From Vigna angularis (taxonomy: Eukaryota; Streptophyta; Magnoliopsida; Fabales; Fabaceae): a stretch of 64,000 nucleotides of DNA. Of this stretch, positions 12,543 to 22,327 are shown one piece after another. The stretch lies in the NCBI RefSeq assembly GCF_016808095.1, contig NC_068976.1, positions 372,001 through 436,000 of the forward strand, in the 5' to 3' direction. Both the position numbers and the translations under genes were made by a program. Each line of letters opens with the position of its first letter. Positions within the stretch are counted from its first letter, which is position 1. The notes under the pieces were generated by a model. It was not told where the DNA came from. It saw only the letters and a program-made list of their open reading frames with translations, and made no database searches.

Positions 12543-12863
12543 CTCGTGGTAACACTATACTTTTGTGTGATTCTTAACCAGTTTAGACTTTATTTTTTTT
12601 ACTATTTTTAATTTTTGTTTATTCTTATTGTTTTGGGCTAATTTGGTGCTCTAGTGTTGTGTTCTATAGTGTATGCATGGTAAAATCAGTACTAGGAGCA
12701 TAAGATCATCTGAACCTCTCCTTACAGGTTTGGAAGTAGAGAAGACTGCCTGAAGGAACAATATTAGAAGAAGAAGGCAAAACAGGACTTCTAGAGAACT
12801 TTTTCCCCCTCTTGAGATTCTTGAACAACCTTTTACTCTGGTATCTGATCAGGAAACAAACGA

Positions 12864-13010
12864 CATGGCTGACAATCAAAACGTTCGAGGTATAGGTCCA
12901 GTTAGACATACTTTGGAGGATTACTCACATTCACTGGACCTCTCCACTTCAATAGCATTGCTCGGCCACAGGTTAATGCCGCAAACATGGAGATGAAGCC
13001 TGCCCTCATC
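12864..13010 (+). pseudogene. Athila-type gag N-terminus, truncated
   Basis: Plus-strand translation starts MADNQNVRGIGPVRHTLEDY and, after a one-base frameshift, continues FTGPLHFNSIARPQVNAANM. It stops abruptly near 13010, where the sequence turns into the reverse complement of a related gag. Confidence 0.7.
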
Positions 13011-13369
13011 CTTGCCACCACATCTTCCCACTCAGTGAAACTATTCTCAGGGAATGAAATTATCCACATCTTAGCATTGCCACCCAGAGAGAAAGGAAAC
13101 AAGCTAAGTTTAATAGCTTCATCTGGCACATCATGAATCTTCATTGTATTACATATTTCTATGAAAGTGGTCAAATGTTCATATGGATTTTCGTGAGCTA
13201 AGCCATTGAATTGCTTACTCTGCACCAAGTGAATGAGAGCATACTTCATCTCCATGTTGGTGGCATTGACCCCCAGCCTGGAAATACTGTTAAAATGAAG
13301 AGGGACAGTGATTGTTGCATAATCCTCCAAAGTATGTCTAACAGGACCCATATTCTGATTTCCAGCCAT
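13011..13369 (-). pseudogene. Athila-type gag, inverted partial copy
   Basis: The minus-strand ORF starts at 13369 with MAGNQNMGPVRHTLEDYA and runs through EMKYALIHLVQ, HENPYEHLTTFIEICNTMK and SLFPFSLGGNAKMWI. These are the N-terminal half of an Athila gag (retrotransposon gag family). The open frame continues to 12902 only because it crosses the junction into the reverse complement of the opposing gag; that tail is artificial. Confidence 0.75.
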
Positions 13370-13680
13370 GTCTTATGTTTCCTGATTAGAGACTGAAGTG
13401 AAGGGTTGATCAAGAGTCTCAAGAGAGGGAAAAAGTTCTTCGGAAACCCTTTTTCGCCTTCTTCATCTACTATAGTCCAGACTTGTAAAGAGAGGTTCAG
13501 ATAATTTTGTGCTCCTTGTGCGAATCTTGTCCTGCATACACTAAAGAACACTACACTAGAGCACCAGATTAGCCAAAAAAATAAATAAACAAAAATTAAA
13601 AACAGAAAAAGTCTAAACAAGTTAAGAATCACACAACAGTATAGTATGACCACGAGTCCCCAGTAGCAGCACCAAAAACT

Positions 13681-15123
13681 TATTAAGTCATTGGCAAGTA
13701 TACCAAATCGTATCAAGTAATATAAAATGGTAAGACCAAATATTGTTTCCCAAGAGACTCGTGTTACTAAACAATCGTGTAATACCTTAACCAATTAAGA
13801 CTAAAGAATGATTCCAATGATCAAGGGTAAAATGCAATAAAAGTAAACCTAAACTTGAATGTAAAATCTTGATATTTTGGAACTAAAAGAAAGAAAGAAT
13901 AAATGACATTGATCATATGAGATGATGATGTTGTTGGGGTTAGATTTCACCTACTTTACTTTCATGCATATTAGAACTCATCTTCTTCATTGGAATGTTA
14001 ATGTCACTTACGAAATTACTTAGAACCCGATCCCTCGACGTAAAAAGCCTAACCTTGATTATTAGACAATAATCCCTTGAAAACCCTAACAACCAATTCC
14101 ACATTAAGAAAAGAAGCTTAAGAGAACCAAACGTCCTATCCCTAGGCAATATTCCCTTTGGGCGAAATCCTCCAGATCATGATTCATAAGATATTTCCCA
14201 ATACTCAAACAAATCAAACATCAAGTCATGAATGGCCAAAACAAGACAAGCATTAAGAATAGGAGAAAATCACTAACATTCAATGGAATAAGCATAAAAT
14301 ATTTAAAACATGTTCAAATACATGAAAGTTTAGAGGTTACATCATCCCCAACACCAAATGAGTTTAGTTCTCTATTGTCATGGAGAACCTTGGTGTACAA
14401 TGGAAGAATGAATGAATGGAAACCCTAGAAAGTGAGAAGGAAAGCTCCCGCATGCCCAATCTCCCTCCAAAGGGTTGAAAAATGTGTTTTTGTGCTTCAG
14501 TCGTCCAAAGATACCAACCCTAATGTGTAGAAGCCTTTAAATAGACCAAAATTGGATAAAGGGCCAACGTCGCTAGCACTCACCGCCTTAACTAGGGGCA
14601 AGCAAGCGCAACTACGAAGAGACTGGCCCTCAACACCCTGGCTGGGGGCAACCAAGCGTCCTACGGTGTAGTTGACTTGCGCTCAACGCCCTTGGAGGGG
14701 GTGCCTAGGCGTGCTTGCGAGATGAATGGCGCTCAGCGCCCCAAATGGGGGCAAGCAGGCGCCCTTGCGAGAATTACCACGCTGAGGGCCCCTAAAGAGG
14801 GCAACCAGGCGTGGTTGTGAGACAACCAACGCCTAGGGTGCCAAAAAAGGGCAACCAGGCGCCCTACGCCTTCTTTAGCCTTCTTTCCCGGTGCTTTTGT
14901 TGGACCTCCTGGGTTCCAACTCCTTGATAGTTTTGCTCCTCTTCTAATCATACTAATAACCTACAAAATTGAGGGAATTAGTGATAAAATCATTAATTAT
15001 AACCTCTATTCACTTATTCAACAAATTCAACTAAAATAAGAGTTTAAGTAAGTTTCAAAGTCAAAAAAGGTTAATTTAGTATCAAACTTGTGTCACAGAT
15101 AACGGTAAATTCAACCGTTATCA
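13681..15123 (-). repeat. LTR C (inverted)
   Basis: Its internal GC-rich minisatellite (about 14560-14860) carries at least six units, more than LTR A. Confidence 0.82.
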
Positions 15124-16811
15124 GTAGCGCCATTATGATTATAAGTTGCAAGATGTTAGATGAGAGAAAAATTGTCAAGATAATGACGTTAAACAAGCGC
15201 TTAGTGGGAGGCAACCTAGTTTTCTAAAACCTTTCTTTTTAGTTCATTTAATTGTGCAGTTTTCATTTGATTTTGCTTTGATTGTTTTTGTGTTTTAGGT
15301 TATATGCTGCTTCTCCCAGACTTCAGTGCATTTCACTTGATGAGTTCATCACTCACATGTCTTGGCTTGGGGACCAGGCCCAAGCTAGTGGAGGAGGTGG
15401 CACGTTTGGAGCCGAAGCTATGGCAAAGGATGATGAGGATGATAGGGAAGATTTAGATGCCTTTAAGGGGAGTGATGACAACATCTCCTAATGCTGCTAG
15501 ATTAGGATTTTTCTTGTGTTTGTGCTATTTTTATGCATATTTGAATTATGTTTATTTCTCTTTTAATTTTAGTTTGAGCTAGGTACTTGGTTAAATGGAT
15601 AGTTTGCTGCAATGGTTTGGTGTTAAGTGATAAATTGTTTGATGGTGAGAAGTAAGATTATCTTGTGTTTGCTTTATTGTTTAAGATTCATGTTGAGTTA
15701 ATGATTGCTTTAGCTCTTAAGCACAAATGGTGGTTGCTCATAGTTGTTTAAGACAAATGCATGGTTTCAATTGTGATTAATGTGCTTGGCATGATGTTTA
15801 TCAAATTGTGGAACTTGAATTAACCTGTGAGAGGTTGAGCTCCATAGTGTTTTGTTGAATGCTATTGGTTTGGAATCACAGTTGATTTTGCCCGAGTTTC
15901 GCTATTGAATTATTTTCTTACTTCTTACAAATGATTAAGGTGGTCTGTTATTCTCCCCTTTATCTACAATTTAAGCCAAATAAGCCAATGCCAACATTTT
16001 GACCCAAAAAGAAAAAGAATTGTTTTATCCTTTGAATCTTGAGCTTAAAGTGAAAAACCCTTGAAGTCCTTGCCTTGAGTTGAGTAGAGCTTGCATGTAT
16101 GGTATAGGAGAATGATTCAAGTTTGGGGTTGTTAAAAGAAAAAGAAAACGAGCATTAAGTAAAGAAAAAAAAGAAAAAGAAGGAAGAAGAAGAAGAGAAT
16201 GATAAGTTCAATGAATAAAAGTTGGGATTAAGTTGAGAAGTGGTTTCTCAAGTGAAAAGTAGAAAGAGAGGTTAATGTTAAATTATGAAGTAAATTGTTC
16301 ACTCTCTTAACTCAATGAACTTTGTTGTTCAGAAAAACTAGTTTTTTTTAACCCAGCCACAATACAAGCCTTAGAAAGTCCTTTGTAATGATAACTTGCT
16401 TGTGAATGTGTTTGATGTTGTTTAAATGAAAGACAAAGTTGATTTGTGTGACATTGTGATGGTAGAGTGATAGAGACACCTAACTATACCCCTTTGAGCT
16501 TGAGTGAAACATTTTCTTTGGTGAGGAATGGTTCCATCCACTATAGGATAACATTTTTCTTTGGTTATTGATCACGCATATGGCTTCTGCATCTGTTGTG
16601 TATTCTTTGTTATGTGAGCACCATAGTTGAAGCTTGATTGGCTAAGACATCATTATATCTTGACTGATCTTTCTATGATGGACACACATAAGTGATTACT
16701 TGTCTTAGAAGAAAATGCTTTTTGGTGTGCTAGACCATTGTAGTATGACTATTTTGTTTAAGCCAGGTTACATTTTGCTTGAGGACAAACAAAGTTTCAA
16801 ATTTGGGGTTG
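15124..16811 (+). other. 3' internal region of the Athila-like element
   Basis: It contains AAGCGCTTAGTGGGAGGCAA (about 15197-15216), a sequence common in the 3' part of plant Athila/gypsy elements. There is a small acidic ORF tail (15282-15491), an A/G-rich tract (about 16135-16200), two copies of a TTTGGGGTTG polypurine-like motif (about 16118-16134 and 16800-16811), and no other coding sequence. Confidence 0.65.
15282..15491 (+). pseudogene. Acidic C-terminal ORF tail of the Athila-like element
   Basis: A 69-codon reading ends in a run rich in Asp and Glu (KDDEDDREDLDAFKGSDD) after SWLGDQAQASGGGG. Acidic tails of this kind occur at the end of the long ORF region in legume Athila-like elements. 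I cannot assign a function; it is probably the end of a larger deleted ORF. Confidence 0.45.
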
Positions 16812-18235
16812 TGATAACAGTTGATTTTACCGTTATCTGTGATGTAATTTAGAAACTAAATCAACTCTTTTTCATTATGAAGTTTGCCTAAACTCTTTTA
16901 GTTGAATTTTGTGAATAAGTTAGTTGTGGGTATACTTAATGATTTTTATCACTAATTCCCTCAATTTTGTAGGTTATTGGTATGTTTTGGAAGAGAATTA
17001 AAGTATTAAGGAGTTGAAACCCAGGAAGGACAGTAGAAGCACAAGAATAGAAGGCTGCAGAAGGCTCAAGGACGCCTGGTTGCCCTTTTCTGGGGCCTTG
17101 GTTGCTGGTTGCCACGCAATCACGCCTGATTGCCCTCTTCAAGGGCCCTCAGCGCTAACGGTCCCACAAGGACACCTACTTGCCCTCTTCTGGGGCTCTC
17201 AGCGGTGAAGGCCACACAACCACGTCTGGTTGCCCTTCTTTGGGGCGTTGAGCGCCAGTTACATAGCAGCACACTTGGTTACACTGTTCGTACAGTCTCG
17301 CCTGGTTGCCCCTAGTTGGGGCGCTGAGCGCTAGTGACGCTGGCTTATGTGGCACTTTTGATCTATTTAAAGGCTTTTACGCACTATGGTTCATATCTTT
17401 TGAAGGGTGAAGCACAAAAACGCGATTTTCGACCCTTTGGAGGAAAATTGGGCATCCAGGAGCTTTCCTTTTCTCTTTCTAGGGTTTCCATCTCATTTAC
17501 ATTCTTCCATTGTAAGCCAAAGTTCTCCATGACAATGGAGAGGTACATTCATTTGTTGTTGGGGAAAGATGTAACCTCTGAACTTCATGTTGTTGAACAT
17601 GTTTTGAATATTTTATGCTTCTTTCATTGAATGCTAGTGATTTTCTCCTATTCTTAATGCTTGTTATGTTTTGGCCATTCATAGCTTGATGATTGGATTT
17701 CTTTGTTACTAGGAAATACTGAGGAACCATGATCTGGAGGATTTCACCTAGAGGAAATATTATCTAAGGATAGAAATAGGACGTTTAGTTGTCTTAAGCT
17801 TCTTTTCTTAATGCGAAATTAGTTATTAGGGTTTCCAAGGGATTGTTGTCTAATAATCAAGGCTAGGCTTTTTATGCCAAGGGATTGAGTTCTAAGTAAT
17901 TTTGAAAGTGACATTAGAATTCTAATGAAGAAGATGAGTTCTAATATGCATGAAAGTGAAGTAGGTGAAATCTAACCCCAACAATATCATCATCTCATAT
18001 CATCTCAATAACATTCATTCATTCTTGTTCTAGCTTCAAAAGATCAATTTTACATTCAAAGTTTTATGTTTACTTTTATTGCATTCAAATTTCATTCAAT
18101 GGAATCATTCTTTAGTCTTAATTTGTTAAGGTATTATATGATTGTTTGGTGTCACGAGTCTTTTGGGAAACGATACTTGGTCTTACCATTATATATTACT
18201 TGATACAATTTGGTATACTTGCCAATGAGAGAACA
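16812..18235 (+). repeat. LTR D, 3' LTR of the Athila-like element
   Basis: It is 1,424 bp, TGATAACAGTTG...GAGAGAACA, co-linear with LTR B including the GC-rich minisatellite (about 17060-17340), and directly preceded by the polypurine-like motif. Confidence 0.85.
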
Positions 18236-18326
18236 ATTTTCTTTAAGTATGTTTCCACGCTATGATAAATTTTGAATTTTACCGATTTTTAATAACTCGT
18301 GACATTCCAGAAATCGGGGTGTTACA

Positions 18327-18539
18327 ATAAGTTCGAGCATAAAACTCATCGAAAAAAGGATAACCTTGGCCGTGAAGCTCGGCTAGCACAGGATAATCTC
18401 GATTGTGAAGCTCCGCCATTAGATGATAATCTTGACCGTGAAGCCTGACGACTAGAGAATAAAGCTCGGTCACGAAGCTCAGCCAATAGAGGATATAGTT
18501 TGGCCATAGAGCTCGACCTGTAGAGGACAACCTTGGCTT
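18327..18539 (+). repeat. Right part of the 33-34-bp minisatellite
   Basis: About six imperfect units, roughly CTCGGCTAGCACAGGATAA followed by YCTYGRYYGTGAAG. It continues the array cut at 7398. Confidence 0.75.
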
Positions 18540-18724
18540 ATGCATTTAACGATAAGAGAAAATTTGATCATATAATGAGAGTCATATGTTGTAGGCAATA
18601 CACCATCTTGAGAGTCATAAGAGTGTTGAAAACAAAAGAACAACCCTCTTGGAGCCCGATTCTAGAAGAGAGATCACTTATACAATGTGGCTTACCAACG
18701 TCAAAGAATACCAATGACAACTAG

Positions 18725-19040
18725 CGCTTGTTGATAACATGATAGGGTACAAGATGATTAGCTTCCTAGACGCGTAGTACTTCTAAAACGTAGCTGCAAC
18801 CTACTTGCACTTGGTGGACACTATTTTTCCAACCTCATTGGAAAAACAAAGGAGGTTTACAAATCCATGGTTGTAGCTGACCATCCAACACACCTACAAG
18901 ACACCTTTGATAAGGTACGCTACCATGATATGATTTTAAATTGAGAAAAAAATGCTTTTTTATGTAGGTGGTGGCAAATTCTTGTTTTCCAAGATAACCC
19001 GAAAAATCATAGAGGCTAAATTAGATAAATGTGAGCCAAC
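18725..19040 (+). pseudogene. gypsy reverse transcriptase remnant
   Basis: Pieces in shifting plus frames match the order of gypsy RT: RLVDNMIGYKMISFLDA, then ATYLHLVDTIF, then EVYKSMVVADHPTHLQDTFD (the position of the YVDD palm motif, here lost), RYHDMILN, then GGKFLFSKITRKIIEAKLDK. Stops and frameshifts separate the blocks and the catalytic YVDD is not kept, so it is inactive. Confidence 0.7.
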
Positions 19041-19764
19041 TCGACATAAAACACTAACTCTCGTCAATTGAGTGTCCCTAAGTGAATGAGCAGGTCCAAA
19101 CTGCCAAAATCATCATCACTCTTCCTTTCAGGAAAAGGGAGACATTCGCTACTAAAACTCGGCAAGAAAACACTTTGATGAAGAAACCTTCATAAGAGAA
19201 AGAATGACAAAACAAAGAAATCCAACACTCCAGAAGAAGACTTTGCATGCATGGACAAAGAATTTACATGAATGGAAAAAGACTTAGCACGAGAAAAAGA
19301 GGAGAACAAATGAACAATATTAATATGTAATAATTATTTGCGTACAAATGGAAAAAAGAAGGGTGAATACATATAACATAGTGCTTACACAATGGATATG
19401 AGAACATAATAGAGCGTACAAGCTTGACAAGTTCAACAACAGAGTAAACTTACCCCACATGAGCCCAATTGTACAAGCTCGAGTAATTTCAATTCTATTA
19501 TTTTAAGAAACAGTCGCTAAAATATGTTCGAGTAGCATAATCTCACACAAGCCTAGAAGGATCCTTACAACCCAAACGCCAAAAACAACTTAATCTCTAA
19601 GACAACCATATAGTCTAAGAAGGGTGAACTACAAGAGGAATCTTAAAGGTTAAAGAGAGATTGGAATCCACCTTACCAATGTAAGAGGTTGGTTGGTTCA
19701 CATGACCTTATAAGAACAAGGACTGAAGCCAAAGACTGCAAGAATGCACCTTCCAAACAAATCA

Positions 19765-20130
19765 GAAACTCGACATTCTTGTACCAAAGGACACGAAAAG
19801 CTCGGTGTGCCAGTGCCGAGTACAAGATAAACTCGGTCACCCAATACCTGAGTACAACAACAACTCATCGTCCTAGTACTTGAGTACAAGAGCATCTCGG
19901 TGGCAAGATAAATTCGACGTGTACCAGAATACAAGAAAAGCACAACATTTCGGTGACTCAGCACAAAAGAAGCCTGACATTATAGTGCCCGAGCATAAAA
20001 AAGTAAAATGGTGTACCAATGCCAAGTTCAAAGGAACTTGTCTTTCATGTACCAAGTAAAAAAAAAAACTTACATGACGATATTTAGCAAACAAGTAACT
20101 CGGCAACCCAATACAAAAGAAACTTAGTGT
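19765..20130 (+). repeat. Degenerate 32-bp tandem array
   Basis: About ten imperfect units resembling CTCGGTGTACCAGTGCCGAG followed by TACAAGAA. This is probably the 3' non-coding region of the outer gypsy element. ORFs here are by-products of the repeat. Confidence 0.6.
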
Positions 20131-22322
20131 GCTTTTTTTTCATAGTATTGAAAGGACTATTTTTATTTTTTAACCAATGCTTTATTTGAATTTTTATCAA
20201 CAAAGGAAACTATTTTTTTATCTATATGTAAGTTGGTGTTCTTTTTCTTCAATATTAATGTAAATTATTTTCTATATGACATTAATGTAAATTTTTATAA
20301 GTCAATGGAAACTAAAACTATTTTTGTTTTTGGTTTCTTCATATAATGTTAATGAGACTATTTTCTTCTGGATTTCAACTATGTGAATTACTTTATTAAT
20401 GTTTGTAAGATAAACTATAAATTTTGCATTTAGTAGTGTTTTGTTTAGACTTAAAGATTCTAAATCAGAAAATAAACAAAGAATGAATGGTCTAATTTAA
20501 AGTTAACACTACTTTAAGTCATAAAATTCAAGTTCTTAAACCTATTTATATCATAACACATAATATTTGTTGTTGGACAAAATCAGGAAGGATGAGAGAT
20601 TGAGGGTGTTGAATTTCTCTTAAAAATTAGAGTTTTATAAAAACCTTTACTTTATTTTAACTTAGTAAACCTTTTGACTTCTAACCTTCTATTTTTACTA
20701 CCTTAATTAAGTACATATATTACATGATTTCAACAACTAAATTTATAAGTTTTTAATGTAGTTATTTAATATGTAGCTCTACAACAATTCCCCATAAATC
20801 TTCATTATTATTATTAAGTCTTCAACTTTTCTTCATTTTTTATCATCATCAAAACTTTACTTTCTTTAAGATTGAGAATAAGATATCCATATTCTTCTTT
20901 AATATTTAGTTCCCTTTCATCTTTTGGTAAAATATCTCCTATATAGGAAATAAAATGAAACCTACTTTATTAAAGGTTTAGGCCCAACTCTTTAGTACAA
21001 ACTTATTTTTCACGAGTTATTTCTTAACTTCTTGGGTCACATCAACCCAAAGACATCATGCTAATATTTTTTTCTAGGTTGACTTTAGGGCGATCAACTT
21101 CCTGATGTCTTGGACTTAATTTCCTAACATTAGCCTAATGACTTTAACACAAGCAATTAGATCAATTTTAAGACATTTTGATACTGGATGGACTTAAGTT
21201 TGAAGTCAATCTTCGATCGACTATGACGGTACAAGTAGTAACTAAAATACTTTATTCAAATAAAATGATTAAAATTTAATGTCTAAAATTTATGCTAAAA
21301 ATCCTTTAGACTCTACAAAAGAATGTCCTAATTAGATATTGTGAAATAGTCTAAGATATGTCAATCATAAATTTGTTGATTATATATATTGTCTAACATG
21401 TGTTTATGAGTTGAAGCAAATCTTGTTGGGAATGCATAGATAATAGGTAGACAAAACAATACAAACAATGATGACAAGACAAACCAAGTTGATCAAATGA
21501 ATCAAACTAATGAGACAAATTAAGTTAACCAAATGAACCAAGTTGCCTCGATGAATTGAGCTTACGAGACAAATTAAGTTGATGATACCTATTGAAAGTC
21601 AAATAGATTATAACTCCACTTACCATACGTATCAAATGAGATACTAACCAGACAATATAAAGTCAAGTCTCTAATACATTATGACTTAACTTATTTAGTG
21701 AAATTTGAATATGGAAAAAGAAGATCAGATCAACAACTTTATTATCAAGAATCTTATGATGCTAATGATTATGGATGACAAAAATATTCATGTATATGGA
21801 TATCTGCGGATAAAATCTGTTACGAGTAGTAAGTAAATACTTCAAATGGGTAACTACGAGTAATAGGTAACAAAAAATTTGATACCCACTTATAAATGAG
21901 TCGAGTGTTAGTATCATACTACCTTATCCGTATATATTATTCGCAAAAAAAAAAATTAATTCAAATTTCATTAAGTTAAATTTAATTAAAATTAAAATTT
22001 AATTTAATTTACATTATATTTTATTTTGTAATTTTGTTTAGATTTTATTTTAAAAATCTATTAATTATTTTTTTAAATATCCATAGATATTCATGAATAT
22101 TCGTGAATTTTAAAAAAATTATGAGTATTTTTTAAACAGGTACGATAAACATGAACGATCGAATTTTTTACTAGAATTATGCACTATTTGTGTTCAATTC
22201 GATCTATTTCCATTCCTACTTAAAAATGAATTAATTTCACATAATATAATACATTTTTTATACACATACAATATACTAAATTAATTAATTTTATATAAGT
22301 TTTTTTAATATAATATATGAAT
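20131..22322. other. AT-rich intergenic DNA
   Basis: No gene seen. Imperfect repeats of GACAAATTAAGTTGA with AAATGAATCAA occur at about 21475-21590. The 21760-22225 stretch (with ATGGATATCTGCGGATAAAA and a right side ATCTATTTCCATTCCTA) resembles a decayed hAT-like miniature element, but I found no clear target duplication. Confidence 0.45.
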
Positions 22323-22327
22323 ATATT

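Larger units (their letters stand above)
13011..15123 (-). mobile_element. Inverted Athila-like fragment: LTR C plus gag start
   Basis: On the minus strand this is an LTR (15123 down to 13681, 1,443 bp), a primer-site region (about 13655-13676) and a gag start. Its LTR is of the same family as A, B and D. The LTR starts TGATAACGGTTGAATTTACC; its inner end is mutated. It is cut near 13011 inside gag, in head-to-head contact with the plus-strand gag of the host element. No target duplication was found at its two ends. Confidence 0.8.
11100..18235 (+). mobile_element. Athila-like gypsy element with an internal inverted segment
   Basis: The 5' LTR (11100-12518) and 3' LTR (16812-18235) are in direct orientation, with a tRNA-Asp-type primer site after the first and a polypurine-like AATTTGGGGTTG before the second. 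Flanks are GTTTT (11095-11099) and ATTTT (18236-18240), a 4/5 target duplication. Between the LTRs only the gag start and the 3' untranslated region of Athila type remain. The middle is occupied by an inverted gag start plus LTR (about 13011-15123). Protease, RT and integrase are missing, so it cannot move by itself. Confidence 0.8.
7399..18326 (+). mobile_element. Solo LTR of a long-LTR gypsy family, itself interrupted twice
   Basis: It starts TGTAAGATCTCGG (7399) and ends CGGGGTGTTACA (18326). Flanks are ATAAC (7394-7398) and ATAAG (18327-18331), a target duplication with one mismatch. Removing the two nested elements leaves about 2.68 kb (7399-8305, 9416-11099 and 18241-18326) with no gag or pol, so it reads as one solo LTR. 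Within it are a hairpin-bearing 45-bp tandem repeat and a cluster of ATAATCGATTAT palindromes. Short ORFs such as 7742-7942 and 10679-10897 are not coding in my view. Confidence 0.7.
6000..20130 (+). mobile_element. Decayed Ty3/gypsy element, split by a nested insertion at 7399-18326
   Basis: The outer pieces (about 6000-7398 and 18327-20130) belong together. They contain an LTR end with a gypsy-style primer site (6469-6486), a gag remnant beginning MVTTRSQ (6520), one 33-bp minisatellite present on both sides of the insertion, an RT remnant (18725-19040), and a second minisatellite (19765-20130). Order and strand agree with a plus-strand gypsy element. The outer LTR boundaries are not sharp and the second LTR is not found, so the overall limits are approximate. 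Confidence 0.65.

Noticed and set aside
12902..13369. Single 155-residue gag ORF
   Set aside because: Its last third is the reverse complement of the opposing gag, so the open frame crosses a rearrangement junction.
16135..16200. A/G-rich tract as a microsatellite locus of interest
   Set aside because: An expected purine-rich 3' region of an Athila-like element.
21760..22225. Complete hAT-like miniature element
   Set aside because: End-like motifs are present, but no matching TIR pair or 8-bp duplication could be found.
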